Positions 17,697-26,854 of a stretch of 64,000 nt of DNA are shown one piece after another (within the stretch, counting starts at the first letter, position 1; the number at the start of each line of letters is the position of its first letter). The DNA is from Methylobacterium sp. E-005. Its GTDB lineage: Bacteria; Pseudomonadota; Alphaproteobacteria; Rhizobiales; Beijerinckiaceae. The stretch lies in contig NZ_JAKSYG010000157.1 in the NCBI RefSeq assembly GCF_022829725.1, positions 1-64,000 of the forward strand. The letters run 5' to 3'. The position numbers were made by a program, and so were the translations under genes. The notes beneath the pieces are model-generated. The model ran no database searches, had not been told where the DNA came from, and worked only from the letters and a program-made list of their open reading frames with translations.

Positions 17697-19466
17697 TCAG
17701 CGCGACGCCACCGTCTTGGGCAGCTTGAATGCCCAGAAGCTGCCGCCCTGGTTGATGCCGGCGGTGGACTTGGCCACCTCGCCGCCCCAGAGCGGCACCG
17801 CGCCGCCCCAGCCGGCCGCGACGCCGACCCACTGCTCGCCGTCCTGCTCCCAGGTGATCGGCGAGGAGACCACGCCGGTGCCGACCTGGAACTTCCAGAC
17901 TTCCTCGCCGGTCTTGGCGTCGAAGGCCTTCAGGAAGCCCTCCGGCGTGCCGGTGAAGACGAGGTTGCCCGCGGTGGTGAGCACGCCGGCCCAGAGCGGA
18001 GCCTTGTTCTTGTACTCCCACACGGTCTTGCCGGAGGCCGGGTCGATCGCCTTGAGCGAGCCGATATGGTCGTCGAAGACCGGCTTGATCGTGAAGCCGG
18101 CACCGAGATAGGCCGCGCCCTTCTTATAGTTCACCGGCTCGTTCCAGATATCCATGCCCCACTCGTTGGAGGGCACGTAGAACAGCTTGGTGTCGGGGCT
18201 GTAGCCGATCGGCATCCAGTTTTTGCCGCCGAGGAAGCTCGGCACCGCGAAGACCGACTTGCCCTTCTTGTCGTCGCCGGTGGCCTGGCTCGGGTCGCCC
18301 GGGCGGTTCTCCGGGTTGTAGATCGGGCGGCCGTTCTCATCGATGCCCTTGGCCCAGTTGATCTTGTTCACGAACGGCGTCGCCGAGATGAACTTCCCGT
18401 TGGTCCGGTCGAGCACGTAGAAGAAGCCGTTGCGGTCGGCGGTGGCGCCGGCCTTGATGGTCTTGCCGCCCTTGTTCAGGTCGAACGGCACGAACTCGTT
18501 GACGCCGTCGAAGTCCCAGCCGTCATGCGGGGTGGTCTGGAAGCCCCAGACGATCTCGCCGTTGTCGGGGTTGAGGGCGAGGCGCGACGACGTCCACTTG
18601 TTGTCGCCCGGGCGCAGCCAGGAGTTCCACGGGCCCGGGTTGCCGGTGCCGAAATAGACGAGGTTGGTCTCGGGATCGTAGGTGCCGCCGAGCCAGGTGG
18701 CGCCGCCGCCGAACTTCCACATGTCGCCGGGCCAGGTCTCGTTGGTCTTGCCCGTCATGGTCGAGGGCTTGCCGTTGAGCTCGCCCATGTGGCCCTCGAT
18801 GACGGGGCGCTTCCACACGATCTCGCCGGTCTCGGCATCGCGGGCCTCGATGCGCCCGATCACGCCGAACTCGCCGCCCGACACGCCGGTGATGATCTTG
18901 CCCTTCACGATGATCGGGGCGGCCGTGTAGCTGTAGCCGGCCTTGAAGTCGTCGATGTCCTTGCGCCAGACCACCTTGCCGGTCTTGACGTTCAGCGCGA
19001 CGAGCTTGGCATCGAGGGTGCCGAAATAGACGTTGTCCTTGGAGAGGGCGGCGCCGCGGTTCACCACGTCACAGCAGGGCAGGATGCCCTCCGGCAGGCG
19101 GGCGTCGTATTCCCACTTCTTCTCGCCGGTGCGGGAATCGATCGCGTACATGCGCGAATACGAGCCGGTCACGTAGAGGATGCCGTCCTTGACCAGCGCC
19201 TGGCTCTCCTGGCCGCGCTGCTTCTCGCCGCCGAACGAGAACGACCACGCCGGCACGAGGCTCGTGATGTTGTCGCGGTTGAGGGTCTTCAGCGGGCTGA
19301 AGCGCTGGGCCTGCGGCCCGAGCCCGTAGGTGACCACGTCGCCCGGCGTCTTCGCGTCGTTGATGATGTCCTGCTCGGTGACGCCTTGGGCCAGGGCCGG
19401 CAGGGCGCCACCCGCCACGAGGGCGGCGACGCCCACCGCGGCGAGGAACCGGGTCCGCATTCTCAT
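17697..19466 (-). CDS. exaF: Lanthanide-type PQQ alcohol dehydrogenase, ExaF-like
   Basis: A 589-residue periplasmic quinoprotein with a signal peptide cleaved near ALAQG (27). The eight-bladed propeller carries the vicinal disulfide CC at 131-132, metal ligands Glu199 and Asn276, and the catalytic Asp318 in WDFDGVNE. Asp320, two residues on, is the extra ligand that marks lanthanide-dependent enzymes; calcium-dependent MxaF has Ala there. The sequence looks closer to ExaF ethanol dehydrogenases than to XoxF, as I recall them. It oxidises primary alcohols and passes electrons to a periplasmic cytochrome c; no cytochrome gene is adjacent. The start is supported by GGAGGA 6 bp upstream of ATG 19466. 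Confidence 0.88.
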   Translation of the reverse strand: MRMRTRFLAAVGVAALVAGGALPALAQGVTEQDIINDAKTPGDVVTYGLGPQAQRFSPLKTLNRDNITSLVPAWSFSFGGEKQRGQESQALVKDGILYVTGSYSRMYAIDSRTGEKKWEYDARLPEGILPCCDVVNRGAALSKDNVYFGTLDAKLVALNVKTGKVVWRKDIDDFKAGYSYTAAPIIVKGKIITGVSGGEFGVIGRIEARDAETGEIVWKRPVIEGHMGELNGKPSTMTGKTNETWPGDMWKFGGGATWLGGTYDPETNLVYFGTGNPGPWNSWLRPGDNKWTSSRLALNPDNGEIVWGFQTTPHDGWDFDGVNEFVPFDLNKGGKTIKAGATADRNGFFYVLDRTNGKFISATPFVNKINWAKGIDENGRPIYNPENRPGDPSQATGDDKKGKSVFAVPSFLGGKNWMPIGYSPDTKLFYVPSNEWGMDIWNEPVNYKKGAAYLGAGFTIKPVFDDHIGSLKAIDPASGKTVWEYKNKAPLWAGVLTTAGNLVFTGTPEGFLKAFDAKTGEEVWKFQVGTGVVSSPITWEQDGEQWVGVAAGWGGAVPLWGGEVAKSTAGINQGGSFWAFKLPKTVASR

Positions 19467-19866
19467 GACGTGTCCTCCGTTTAGGGCCCCGGTCCGTATG
19501 GCCGGGGCATCCGGGTTTCGGCGCGGACCGCATCAGTCGCGGGGCGCCCCCTTGGGAACCGAGGCTATCCGGCTTCTCAGGAAAGTCTTATTGGCCATTG
19601 GTCGAATAATTCAGCCGAGGCCTGATGACTGAAACAGTATTCATAAGGGCATGCGCTGCCATCGACCCGGCTTGGTCCGCCGGTCTGTCCCCGGTGGCAC
19701 GCTCGAAGCCGCGCGATCCGCGATCGGACACTGTCCGGCGGAAGCGGATCCTCAATCCATCCCCCTCATCCTGAGGTGCCGCAGCGCAGCGCAGCCCTCG
19801 AAGGAGCCCTCCTTCGAGGGCTGCTGACGCGGGCACCTCAGGATGAGGCGGTGGTTGGGATGCCCC
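19467..19866. other. Intergenic region upstream of exaF
   Basis: About 400 bp without a convincing gene. It holds the exaF ribosome-binding site (19473-19478), presumably its promoter, an AT-richer patch around 19580-19650 (TTATTGGCCATTGGTCGAAT), and the palindromic repeat at 19764-19848 next to the stop of the solute-binding-protein fragment. Confidence 0.5.
19764..19848. repeat. Dispersed imperfect palindrome, copy 2
   Basis: The outer arms CCTCATCCTGAGGTGCC and GGCACCTCAGGATGAGG pair perfectly; the inner arms are GCAGCCCTCGAAGGAG and CTCCTTCGAGGGCTGC. It shares both arm types with the copy at 6581-6689 but is 24 bp shorter in the centre. It ends 18 bp from the stop of the broken substrate-binding protein gene. 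Confidence 0.85.
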
Positions 19867-20605
19867 TCAATATCCCTTCGGCGGCGTGTAGGTGACGCCG
19901 TAGGTCTCGCAGATCGCCTTCAGCCGGCCGTCGGTGTTCAACGCCGTCACCGCATCCGCCACCGCGTAGGCGAGGTCGCGCGAGTCGGTCTTCACCGCGC
20001 CGCCGATCTCCCAGCGCGTCTTGACCAGCCCGGACGACGGCACCGTGGCGATCGGGTTGTCATCCTTGGGCGCCTTGGCGGCGAACAGGGCGGCCTCGAT
20101 CGCCGCGCGGGTGCCGGCCAGGATCGGGGCCTCGCCCGCCAGATAGGCCTTCGCGGCCTCCTCGAAGCTCTTGTAGTGCTTGAGATTCTCGCGGAACCGG
20201 CCGCCCTGGGCGGTGAGCAGCATCAGGTCGGCGGCGCTCGACCCTTCGAGCGCCACGGTCTTGTCGCCGATATCGTCGAGCTTATCGAACCCTTCAAGGT
20301 CGCCCTTTCGGTACGCGAAGGCGATCTCCTGCTCGAAATACGGGGCGGTGAAGAACACCTGATCGTTGCGGAGTGCCAGCTGCCGGTCGGTCGGCACGTG
20401 CAGCATCAGGTCGGCGAGCGGCGAGCCGGCAAGGTCCCCCTTCCACAGGTTGAGGCGCAGATCCCCGTCGACGTTCTCGCCGGCATCGACCACGCGCAGG
20501 TCGAGCTTGACGTTGAGCTTGTCGGCGATGGCGCGGGCGAGGTCGGCGTCGATGCCCTCGGCCTTGCCGTTCAGACCCGCAAGGTCCTGGCGCAGATCGA
20601 TGTCG
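19867..20605 (-). pseudogene. Periplasmic substrate-binding protein of the quinoprotein cluster, 5' end missing
   Basis: The frame encodes about 240 residues of a family 3 extracellular solute-binding protein, from GLNGKAEGIDADLARAIADK through YFEQEIAFAYRKGD to the C-terminus TYGVTYTPPKGY. It resembles the quinoprotein-dehydrogenase-associated (MxaJ/XoxJ-like) binding proteins that accompany PQQ alcohol dehydrogenases. The signal peptide and first lobe start are absent: no ATG, GTG or TTG start occurs before homology begins, and upstream sequence is instead the antisense of a beta-propeller gene. The 5' end is approximate. It has probably lost function unless the junction is an assembly error. 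Confidence 0.7.
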
Positions 20606-21216
20606 GTATCGAGCCGGAGGGCATGGCGGTGAGCCCCGATGGCCGGCTCGCGGTGACGACCTCCGAGACCACCAATATGGTCCACTGGATCGACACGAAG
20701 ACCCTTCAGGCGGTCGACGCCACGCCGGTCGGGCAGCGCCCGCGCTTCGCGGCCTTCTCGGCGGACGGCACGAAGCTGTGGGCCTCCTCGGAGATCGGCG
20801 GCACGGTCTCGGTGATCGATGTCGCCAGCCGCAAGGTGATCGAGACGATCGACTTCGCCGTGAAGGGGATCGCCTCGGACCGGATCCAACCGGTGGGAAT
20901 CCAGTTCTCGAAGGACGGGCGTCATGCCTTCGTGGCTCTGGGGCCGTCCGACCGCGTGGCGGTGGTGGATACCGCGACCTTCAAGGTCGAGAGCTACATC
21001 CTGGTCGGCCGGCGGGTCTGGCAACTCGCGCTGAACGCGGCGGGCACGCGCCTCTTCACCACCAACGGCGTCTCGGGCGACGTGACGGTGATCGACGCTG
21101 AGACGTTCAAGCCGATCCGGACCGTGAAGGTCGGCCGCTTCCCCTGGGGCGCCGCAGCCCGTCCGATGGCGGACGCCAAGGCCACGGACGGCCGCGCCGC
21201 CGGCGTGGCGCCGTGA
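20578..21216 (+). pseudogene. PQQ-associated YVTN beta-propeller protein, 5' end missing
   Basis: The last 213 or so codons of a YVTN-repeat beta-propeller of the PQQ-dependent-catabolism-associated type. Recognisable sequence starts at KVLAQIDVGIEPEGMAVSPD and continues through several blades (TSETTNMVHWID, GVSGDVTVIDAETF). Full-length relatives are about 330 residues with a signal peptide, so roughly the first 120 are gone; the frame upstream runs through antisense of the binding-protein gene. Its stop overlaps a GTG of the NosR-like gene (GTGA), so the downstream coupling is kept. Confidence 0.7.
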
Positions 21217-23423
21217 GGTGTTTCGGGACGGGAGCCAAGAAAACCCCCTCCCCCCTCTGCGGGGGGAGGGAAACCGCGCGCCGGGTCCTCAAGGCGACGA
21301 GCCAGGGTCGATCCACAGGCACGCGCATTCTCACGCACATCGCCCTCCTGCTCGCGATCCTTCTCCAGATCCTCCCGGCCCAGGCCGGCCAGCTCGATCG
21401 CGGGGCCCTCGAACGGTACTTCCCCCCGCCCCTGGTGGTCGGCGAGAAAGACGGTGCGCTCCCGGTCTGGCCGATCCTGAAGCAGCAGGCCGGCTCCTAC
21501 GAGGTCTTCGCCTACGCCTTCGAGTCGGTCGATCTCGCCCCGATCCCCGGCTTCGGCGGTACGCCGCCGGATCTGCTGGTGGCCCTCGCCCCGGACGGCA
21601 CCTTCCGCGACGTGAAGGTGATCAGCCAGCACGAGCCGGTCTTCCTCGAAGGGCTCGGGCCGGAACCACTCCTCGCCTTCGTCGACCAATATGCCAGCCT
21701 GTCGGCCCGACAGGCGATCCGGGTCGGGCGGCCGAACGCCCGGGCGGGCGGCGCCGCGCCCCAGACCACGGTCGACGGCATCTCGATGGCCACGGCCTCG
21801 ACCCGGGTGATCAACCAGTCGATCCTGGCCTCGGCCCTGGCGGTGGCACGCGGCAAGCTGGGGTTCGGGGCGACCAATGTCGGCCTGAAGGTCGAGGCTA
21901 AGCTCGACTCCTTCGAGAAGCTCAGTCTGTCCGACCTGCTCGCCCGCGGCTGGGTCAAGCGCCTCACCGTAACGAACGACGAAGCGGCCAAGGCCTTCAA
22001 GGGGACCGGGGTAGAGGATCCGGCCGACGGTCCGCCCGACACCGTCCTCTCCGACATCTATGTGGCCTATCTCAACGCCCCGTCGATCGGCCGCAACCTT
22101 CTGGGCCAAGCCCGGTTCGACGCGTTGCTGCGTGAACTGGGTCCTGGCAACCACGCCGTGATGGTGCTGAGCGCCGGTCCGCCGGACGCCCCCGAGAATC
22201 CGCTGGGCGAACGATTCGTGCTGGGCTCGATCCCCGACCGGCTGACGATCGGCCAGGGCGGGCTGATCGTGACCGCCCGCGACATGGCGGTGGAGCGCCG
22301 CGAAGCCGGTCTCGCGGAGGGGCTGCCGGAGGGGAGCTGGACGATCCTGCGGATCGATCAGGCCGCGGGCTTCGACCCCTCCGCGCCCTGGGTCCTGACC
22401 GAGACGATCATCCGCGAGCGCGGGCAGATCCTCTCCGAAAAGATCACCCGGACGTTCCCGGTCGAGACGACCCTGCCGGCCGATCTGTTCACCCGGGTCA
22501 AGCCCGACGAGGGGCCGAGCTGGATTGATCCCTGGCGTGCGCGTGCGCCGGAACTCGGGCTGATCGCGCTCATGCTGGCGGTTCTGGTGCCGGTGCTGGC
22601 GCGCCAGCGCGGGCTCGTCGCCGACGCGCGTCGCTTCGCGGTGTTCCGATTTGGGTTCCTGGCACTGACGCTGGGCTTCATCGGCTGGTTCGGACAGGCG
22701 CAACTCTCGATCGTCACCCTCGTCGGCCTCGTGCGCGCCGCCACCACGACCCACGACCTCGCCTTCCTGCTCTACGACCCACCCTCGCTGGTGCTCTGGG
22801 TCTTCGTGCTTGCGGCCCTCGTCGTTTGGGGGCGCGGCACGTTCTGTGGCTGGCTCTGCCCCTTCGGGGCGCTCCAGGAATTCGTGGCGCTGCTGGCGAA
22901 GCCTCTGCGCATCCGGCAGATCGCGATCCCGGCCGGGCTCGACCGGGTGCTGCGGCAGGCGAAGTACATCGTGCTCGCCGGCATCCTCGTGGCCGCCGCC
23001 GCCGGATCGCCACTGGCTGACAGCCTCAGCGAGGTCGAGCCGTTCAAGACCGCCATCACCCTGACCTTCGTGCGGTCCTGGCCGTTCGTCGCCTACGCGG
23101 TCGGCCTGCTGGTGCTCAACCTCTTCGTCTTCAAGGGATTCTGCCGCTACCTCTGCCCGCTCGGCGCAAGCCTCGCCCTGCTGGGCCGCGTGCGGATGCT
23201 CGACTGGATTCCCCGCCGGGCCGAATGCGGCTCGCCCTGTCAGCTCTGCAAGGTCCGCTGCCGCTACGGTGCGATCATGCCAAGCGGCCGGATCGATTAT
23301 CCCGAGTGTTTCCAGTGCATGGATTGCGTGACGATCATCCACGATCCGGGGCAGTGCGTGCCGCAGGTTCTGGCGCGCAAGCGCGGGCGCCCAGTGTCGC
23401 CGCAGCCGGCGGCGGCCGCATGA
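21213..23423 (+). CDS. NosR-like membrane flavoprotein with polyferredoxin domain
   Basis: A 736-residue protein if started at GTG 21213. The first 30 codons are the CCCTCCCCC repeat read in frame, so the true start may be a minor codon near 21310 before the hydrophobic segment THIALLLAILLQILPAQA. A periplasmic FMN-binding domain follows, with DGISMATAS resembling an ApbE flavinylation site (Thr194). Next come membrane helices, cysteine motifs CGWLCPFG and CRYLCPLG at membrane loops, and two Fe-S clusters in CQLCKVRC and CFQCMDC. This layout moves electrons across the membrane, as NosR does for nitrous oxide reductase. Here it may serve the quinoprotein cluster. It overlaps apbE by 4 bp. Confidence 0.82.
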   Translation: MRCFGTGAKKTPSPLCGGRETARRVLKATSQGRSTGTRILTHIALLLAILLQILPAQAGQLDRGALERYFPPPLVVGEKDGALPVWPILKQQAGSYEVFAYAFESVDLAPIPGFGGTPPDLLVALAPDGTFRDVKVISQHEPVFLEGLGPEPLLAFVDQYASLSARQAIRVGRPNARAGGAAPQTTVDGISMATASTRVINQSILASALAVARGKLGFGATNVGLKVEAKLDSFEKLSLSDLLARGWVKRLTVTNDEAAKAFKGTGVEDPADGPPDTVLSDIYVAYLNAPSIGRNLLGQARFDALLRELGPGNHAVMVLSAGPPDAPENPLGERFVLGSIPDRLTIGQGGLIVTARDMAVERREAGLAEGLPEGSWTILRIDQAAGFDPSAPWVLTETIIRERGQILSEKITRTFPVETTLPADLFTRVKPDEGPSWIDPWRARAPELGLIALMLAVLVPVLARQRGLVADARRFAVFRFGFLALTLGFIGWFGQAQLSIVTLVGLVRAATTTHDLAFLLYDPPSLVLWVFVLAALVVWGRGTFCGWLCPFGALQEFVALLAKPLRIRQIAIPAGLDRVLRQAKYIVLAGILVAAAAGSPLADSLSEVEPFKTAITLTFVRSWPFVAYAVGLLVLNLFVFKGFCRYLCPLGASLALLGRVRMLDWIPRRAECGSPCQLCKVRCRYGAIMPSGRIDYPECFQCMDCVTIIHDPGQCVPQVLARKRGRPVSPQPAAAA
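21246..21270. repeat. Hairpin half-copy of the CCCTCCCCC repeat at the 5' end of the NosR-like gene
   Basis: CCCTCCCCC...GGGGGGAGGG around CTCTGC, matching the left arm of the 8786-8955 element. It lies 30 bp after the propeller stop, either in the leader or in the first codons of the NosR-like gene. A stable hairpin there could affect translation of the NosR-like protein. Confidence 0.7.
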
Positions 23424-24430
23424 GCGACCTCGGACAGCCCCGGCCCGCCCGGCGCCGCATCCTCGTGGCCGCCGCGGGCCTTGCCGGCGCGGGTTTGGCC
23501 GGCGCGGCCGGGCTCGGCGGCCTCGCGGCCTTCCGCGCTTCGGCCGCATCGCGTGGCCTCGTGCTACGGACCCGCGCCGGCCTCGCCTTCGGGACAACCG
23601 TGGCGCTGACGGCCGCCGGCTCGGACGCGGCCGTGATCGAGGCCGCGCTGACGGACGGGTTCGCGGCGATGCGTGCCGTCGAGGCGGGCGCCAGCCTGTT
23701 CCGCCCCGACAGCGCCCTCTCGCGCCTCAACCGGGACGGTGCCCTCCACGCCCCCGACCCGCACCTCGTTGTCCTGCTGCGCTTCGCTCTTGCGCTGGCG
23801 GCCGCGACCGAGGGTGCCTTCGATCCCACGGTGCAGCCGCTCTGGCCGGTCTGGTCGGAGGCGGCGGCACGGGGCGGGCGGCCGGATACCGGGGTGATCC
23901 GCGCCGTCCTGGCACGGGTCGGCTGGCACCGCGTGCGGCTTGAACCGGACCGCATCACCCTGGAGCCCGGTACGGCACTGACCCTGAACGCGTTGATCCA
24001 GGGCTACGCCGCCGACCGCGTGATGGCGGCGTTCCGGGCTCGCGGCATCGCGGATGCCTTCGTGGATACCGGCGAGTTCGGCGCATCCGGTGCGCATCCC
24101 GACGGCACGCCCTGGCGCCTCGGCCTCGCAGATCCGCGCGACCCCGCTGCGCTCGCCGCCGTGATCGCCCCGTTCATGGGATTCGCCGCGACGTCGGGCG
24201 ATTACAACATGTGCTTCTCGGATGATCGGGCCGACCACCACATCCTCGACCCGGCGACCGGCTATTCCCCCGGGGGGCTGTCGTCGGTGACGGTCACGGC
24301 GCCGACCGGTCTCCTCGCCGACGGCCTGTCCACCGCCTGCATGGTGCTGGGGCGCGACCGGGGCGCGCGGTTGGTCGCCGGCCATGCGGGCTGCGCGGTG
24401 CGGTTTACCGACAAGCCCCGCCCGGCCTGA
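23420..24430 (+). CDS. apbE: ApbE-family FAD:protein FMN transferase
   Basis: A 336-residue ApbE protein with a twin-arginine-like signal (RRRILVAAAGLAGAGLAG). Conserved features are FDPTVQPLWPVW, DTGEFGASGAHPDG, and the metal and FAD motif HHILDPATGYSPGG. The usual Lys of the KGYAVD motif reads Gln here (IQGYAADR). ApbE transfers FMN from FAD to a Thr or Ser of exported redox proteins. The ATGA overlap with the NosR-like gene makes that protein its likely substrate. Confidence 0.88.
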   Translation: MSDLGQPRPARRRILVAAAGLAGAGLAGAAGLGGLAAFRASAASRGLVLRTRAGLAFGTTVALTAAGSDAAVIEAALTDGFAAMRAVEAGASLFRPDSALSRLNRDGALHAPDPHLVVLLRFALALAAATEGAFDPTVQPLWPVWSEAAARGGRPDTGVIRAVLARVGWHRVRLEPDRITLEPGTALTLNALIQGYAADRVMAAFRARGIADAFVDTGEFGASGAHPDGTPWRLGLADPRDPAALAAVIAPFMGFAATSGDYNMCFSDDRADHHILDPATGYSPGGLSSVTVTAPTGLLADGLSTACMVLGRDRGARLVAGHAGCAVRFTDKPRPA

Positions 24431-24459
24431 TCCGGGCCCGCCGAAGCGGGGCCCGGATC
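24429..24459. terminator. Bidirectional terminator hairpin
   Basis: The arms GATCCGGGCCCGC and GCGGGGCCCGGATC (one bulged G) surround a short CGAA loop between convergent apbE and the chemoreceptor gene. Confidence 0.65.
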
Positions 24460-24467
24460 GATCCGGC

Positions 24468-25934
24468 TCAGGCGGCGCGGACCGAGGTCAGGAAGCGGCC
24501 CACCTCCCGCCCGAGGGCGTCGAACTCGACCGACAGTTCCGAGGCCGAGGCCAAAAGGCTGCCCGCGGTCGTTCCGGTCGCCTCGACGGCATCGGCCACG
24601 GTCGTGACGGTGGTGCTCACGGCACCGGTGCTGGATGCCGCATCCGCGACGGTGCGGACGATGCGCTCGGCGGCCGCGCCCTGCTCGCGCACGGAGGCGG
24701 TGATCTGCGTCGCAAGGGTATTCATGTCGCGGATATGAACCGTGATTCCGTTGACGGCGGCGACAGCCCGTTGCGTCGAAGTCTGGATCTGCCCGACCTG
24801 CGTGGCGATATCCTCGGTTGCCTTGGCGGTCTGGCCCGCCAACGCCTTCACCTCCGCGGCCACCACCGCGAAGCCGCGCCCGGCCTCGCCGGCCCGGGCG
24901 GCCTCGATCGTCGCGTTGAGGGCCAGCAGGTTGGTCTGGGCCGCCACCGTCGAGATCAGCGCCACCACGTCGCCGATCCGCTCCGCGGCTGCGCTCAGCT
25001 CCTGCACGAGGGGAACCGCCTCGGCCGCCTCCGCGGCGGTTCGGCTGGCGAGTTCGGCGGAGCCGCTCACCTGCCGCTCGATCTCGCTGAGTGACGCGCC
25101 GAGCTGCGCGGTCGCCTCGGCGGCCGTCTCGGCCGCGCGCGCCGCGTTCCCGGCCGAGGAGGCGACGTCCGACGACCGGCGCGCCGAATCGCTTGCGGTC
25201 TCCGACATGTCGGCAGCCGCGCTGCGCAGGTTCGCCGCCGCGTCGGACACGTGGGACAGGATCCCGCCCACCGTCGTCTCGAAGGTCCGCGCCAACTGCT
25301 CAGTGGCGTTCCGCCGCGCTTCCTCAAGGGCGGAGCGGGCCTCCGCGGTTTCCCGCTCAAGGACGCTGGCTCGGGCCAGCTGCGCCTGGGCCTCCATCTC
25401 CGATTGGCCGAGCGCCCGGAAGGAGTTGACCGTGGTCCGGCAGACCCAGATCAGGACGGCGGCCTCCATCACCACGATCACGGCGTGCAGGGCGACACGG
25501 CCAAGGTCGGCCGCCGCATCCGGGAACACCAGCGCCGGGACCGCCAGATCGAGGGCGAGGTGATGAACCGCGGTGGCCACCGTCGCCGCCAGGATCACAC
25601 GCCAGTCGCACCAGCCAACCAGCACGGCGAGGCAGGCGAAGAAGTACATATGCAGGTCGACCTGCCAGGGATGCCCGGTGAAGACGATCAGAAAGATCGC
25701 CGCCATGCCGATCAGCGCGACGCCGCTGACGATGCGCGTGGCATGGCCGATCGGATCCCGCCACCAGAGCAGCGTCGCCGTCCCGGCCAGGACCGCGACG
25801 GCGACGATCGGGCTCCAAGTCGGCAGGCCGCCCGTCAGTGCGGCGTCGGCCCCCGCGATGACGAGCACGTGCGCCCACAGGATCGCGATGAGCGAGCGGC
25901 CGATTTTGAGCCGCAGAGCATTGAGGTGGTTCAT
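24468..25934 (-). CDS. Methyl-accepting chemotaxis protein
   Basis: A 488-residue chemoreceptor. Residues 1-175 form about six membrane helices (for example [19 protein letters not shown]) with no large periplasmic sensor domain, so it probably senses within the membrane or through a partner. The long coiled coil from about 195 holds the signalling tip [20 protein letters not shown] and two flanking methylation-helix regions. There is no C-terminal CheR pentapeptide. The ATG overlaps the stop of the small upstream gene (ATGA). It is expected to control CheA kinase. Confidence 0.9.
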   Translation of the reverse strand: MNHLNALRLKIGRSLIAILWAHVLVIAGADAALTGGLPTWSPIVAVAVLAGTATLLWWRDPIGHATRIVSGVALIGMAAIFLIVFTGHPWQVDLHMYFFACLAVLVGWCDWRVILAATVATAVHHLALDLAVPALVFPDAAADLGRVALHAVIVVMEAAVLIWVCRTTVNSFRALGQSEMEAQAQLARASVLERETAEARSALEEARRNATEQLARTFETTVGGILSHVSDAAANLRSAAADMSETASDSARRSSDVASSAGNAARAAETAAEATAQLGASLSEIERQVSGSAELASRTAAEAAEAVPLVQELSAAAERIGDVVALISTVAAQTNLLALNATIEAARAGEAGRGFAVVAAEVKALAGQTAKATEDIATQVGQIQTSTQRAVAAVNGITVHIRDMNTLATQITASVREQGAAAERIVRTVADAASSTGAVSTTVTTVADAVEATGTTAGSLLASASELSVEFDALGREVGRFLTSVRAA

Positions 25935-26329
25935 CGTGCCGAGCGTCCGAAGTCGGGATGGGCGTCGCGGGTGACGACTGTGGTTCGATCGGCGCGCCCG
26001 CAGCCGCCGGCCAAGCCACCGTCGAGGACGAGCCGGGCGCCCGCCGCGTAGAGGCGGCCGACGAAGCCGGCGTTGTCGGAGCGGGCGATCACGATATCCG
26101 GTCGGCCGCCGACGTTCAGGATCGACCCGCCGGCTTCGGCGACCAAGCGGACGACCGCGCCGGTATCGGATCCTGCGCGGCCGACCAGGGCTACCGTATC
26201 GGACCGGGGGGCGGCCAGGAGCGCCAGAGGTGTGACCAGGGCCACGGCACCACCGAGCAGGCCCAGCGCCGTTTGATATTGTTTTGACTCACGGCTTACC
26301 GGGGGTTTCAAATCTTCCAGTGCCGTCAT
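25931..26329 (-). CDS. Small membrane-anchored protein upstream of the chemoreceptor
   Basis: A 132-residue protein with one membrane segment near residues 22-40 ([20 protein letters not shown]) and a C-terminal region (from about 50) with [20 protein letters not shown], suggesting an exported alpha/beta domain. I do not recognise the family. The 4-bp overlap with the chemoreceptor start means the two are made together, so it could act as a ligand-sensing or accessory partner for a receptor lacking its own periplasmic domain. An AT-rich region upstream probably holds the promoter. Confidence 0.6.
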   Translation of the reverse strand: MTALEDLKPPVSRESKQYQTALGLLGGAVALVTPLALLAAPRSDTVALVGRAGSDTGAVVRLVAEAGGSILNVGGRPDIVIARSDNAGFVGRLYAAGARLVLDGGLAGGCGRADRTTVVTRDAHPDFGRSAR

Positions 26330-26854
26330 GTGCGATAATAACTCATTTTATGGCCCAATAACGTACGGTATCTGTGTTTTGCGCAGGTCTTGAAGAGGTT
26401 GCGCGGTCATGTTGCGCTTACAGCTATCTGTCTTCTAAATTATGAACGCATTATCTCTTAAGCAAGTGATCTGTCGTGCCAGAGGCTGGCGATCATTTGC
26501 TTCTTAACATCGCATCAAAACTTGTTACGTTATATGTAAGTCAATACATAGGATGGAATTTATATTTCTAGGCGGTAAAGATCTGATTTGATACTGATCG
26601 ATCTATAAGGCTGCTGCGCCCTTGCCGCCCTGCCTGTTCCGGTATCGGAGGAGAGGCTGGGAAGACCGGCCCCGGCGGTACGGCAGGGTGCGTGTCCCAC
26701 TCAATCGCCAGGCGCGGCGCGATGCATGCTTCGCTTCCCTTCCGAACCGTGGGACGCCCGACGGCAAGGACCGCGCCGTGTCTCGCGCGGAGCAGTTTGC
26801 GTGACCGGCTCCGGAAGGAGAACACGGTCCGCGTCCGGAAGAGGGAGGTTGTGC
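26330..26854. other. AT-rich intergenic region
   Basis: About 525 bp, with 26330-26600 much richer in A and T than anything nearby (for example TTGTTACGTTATATGTAAGT at 26522-26541). It probably holds the promoter of the leftward chemoreceptor operon and possibly that of the rightward hydrolase. The sequence contrast suggests a recently acquired or relict segment. I find no supported gene, repeat or RNA in it. Confidence 0.5.

Noticed and set aside
20994..23597. An 867-codon - strand open frame opposite the NosR-like gene
   Set aside because: Shadow frame; the + strand has clear flavin and Fe-S motifs, this one has none.
26568..26825. An 85-codon - strand frame in the AT-rich gap
   Set aside because: No ribosome-binding site, no domain, and it overlaps the leader of the beta-lactamase-family gene.
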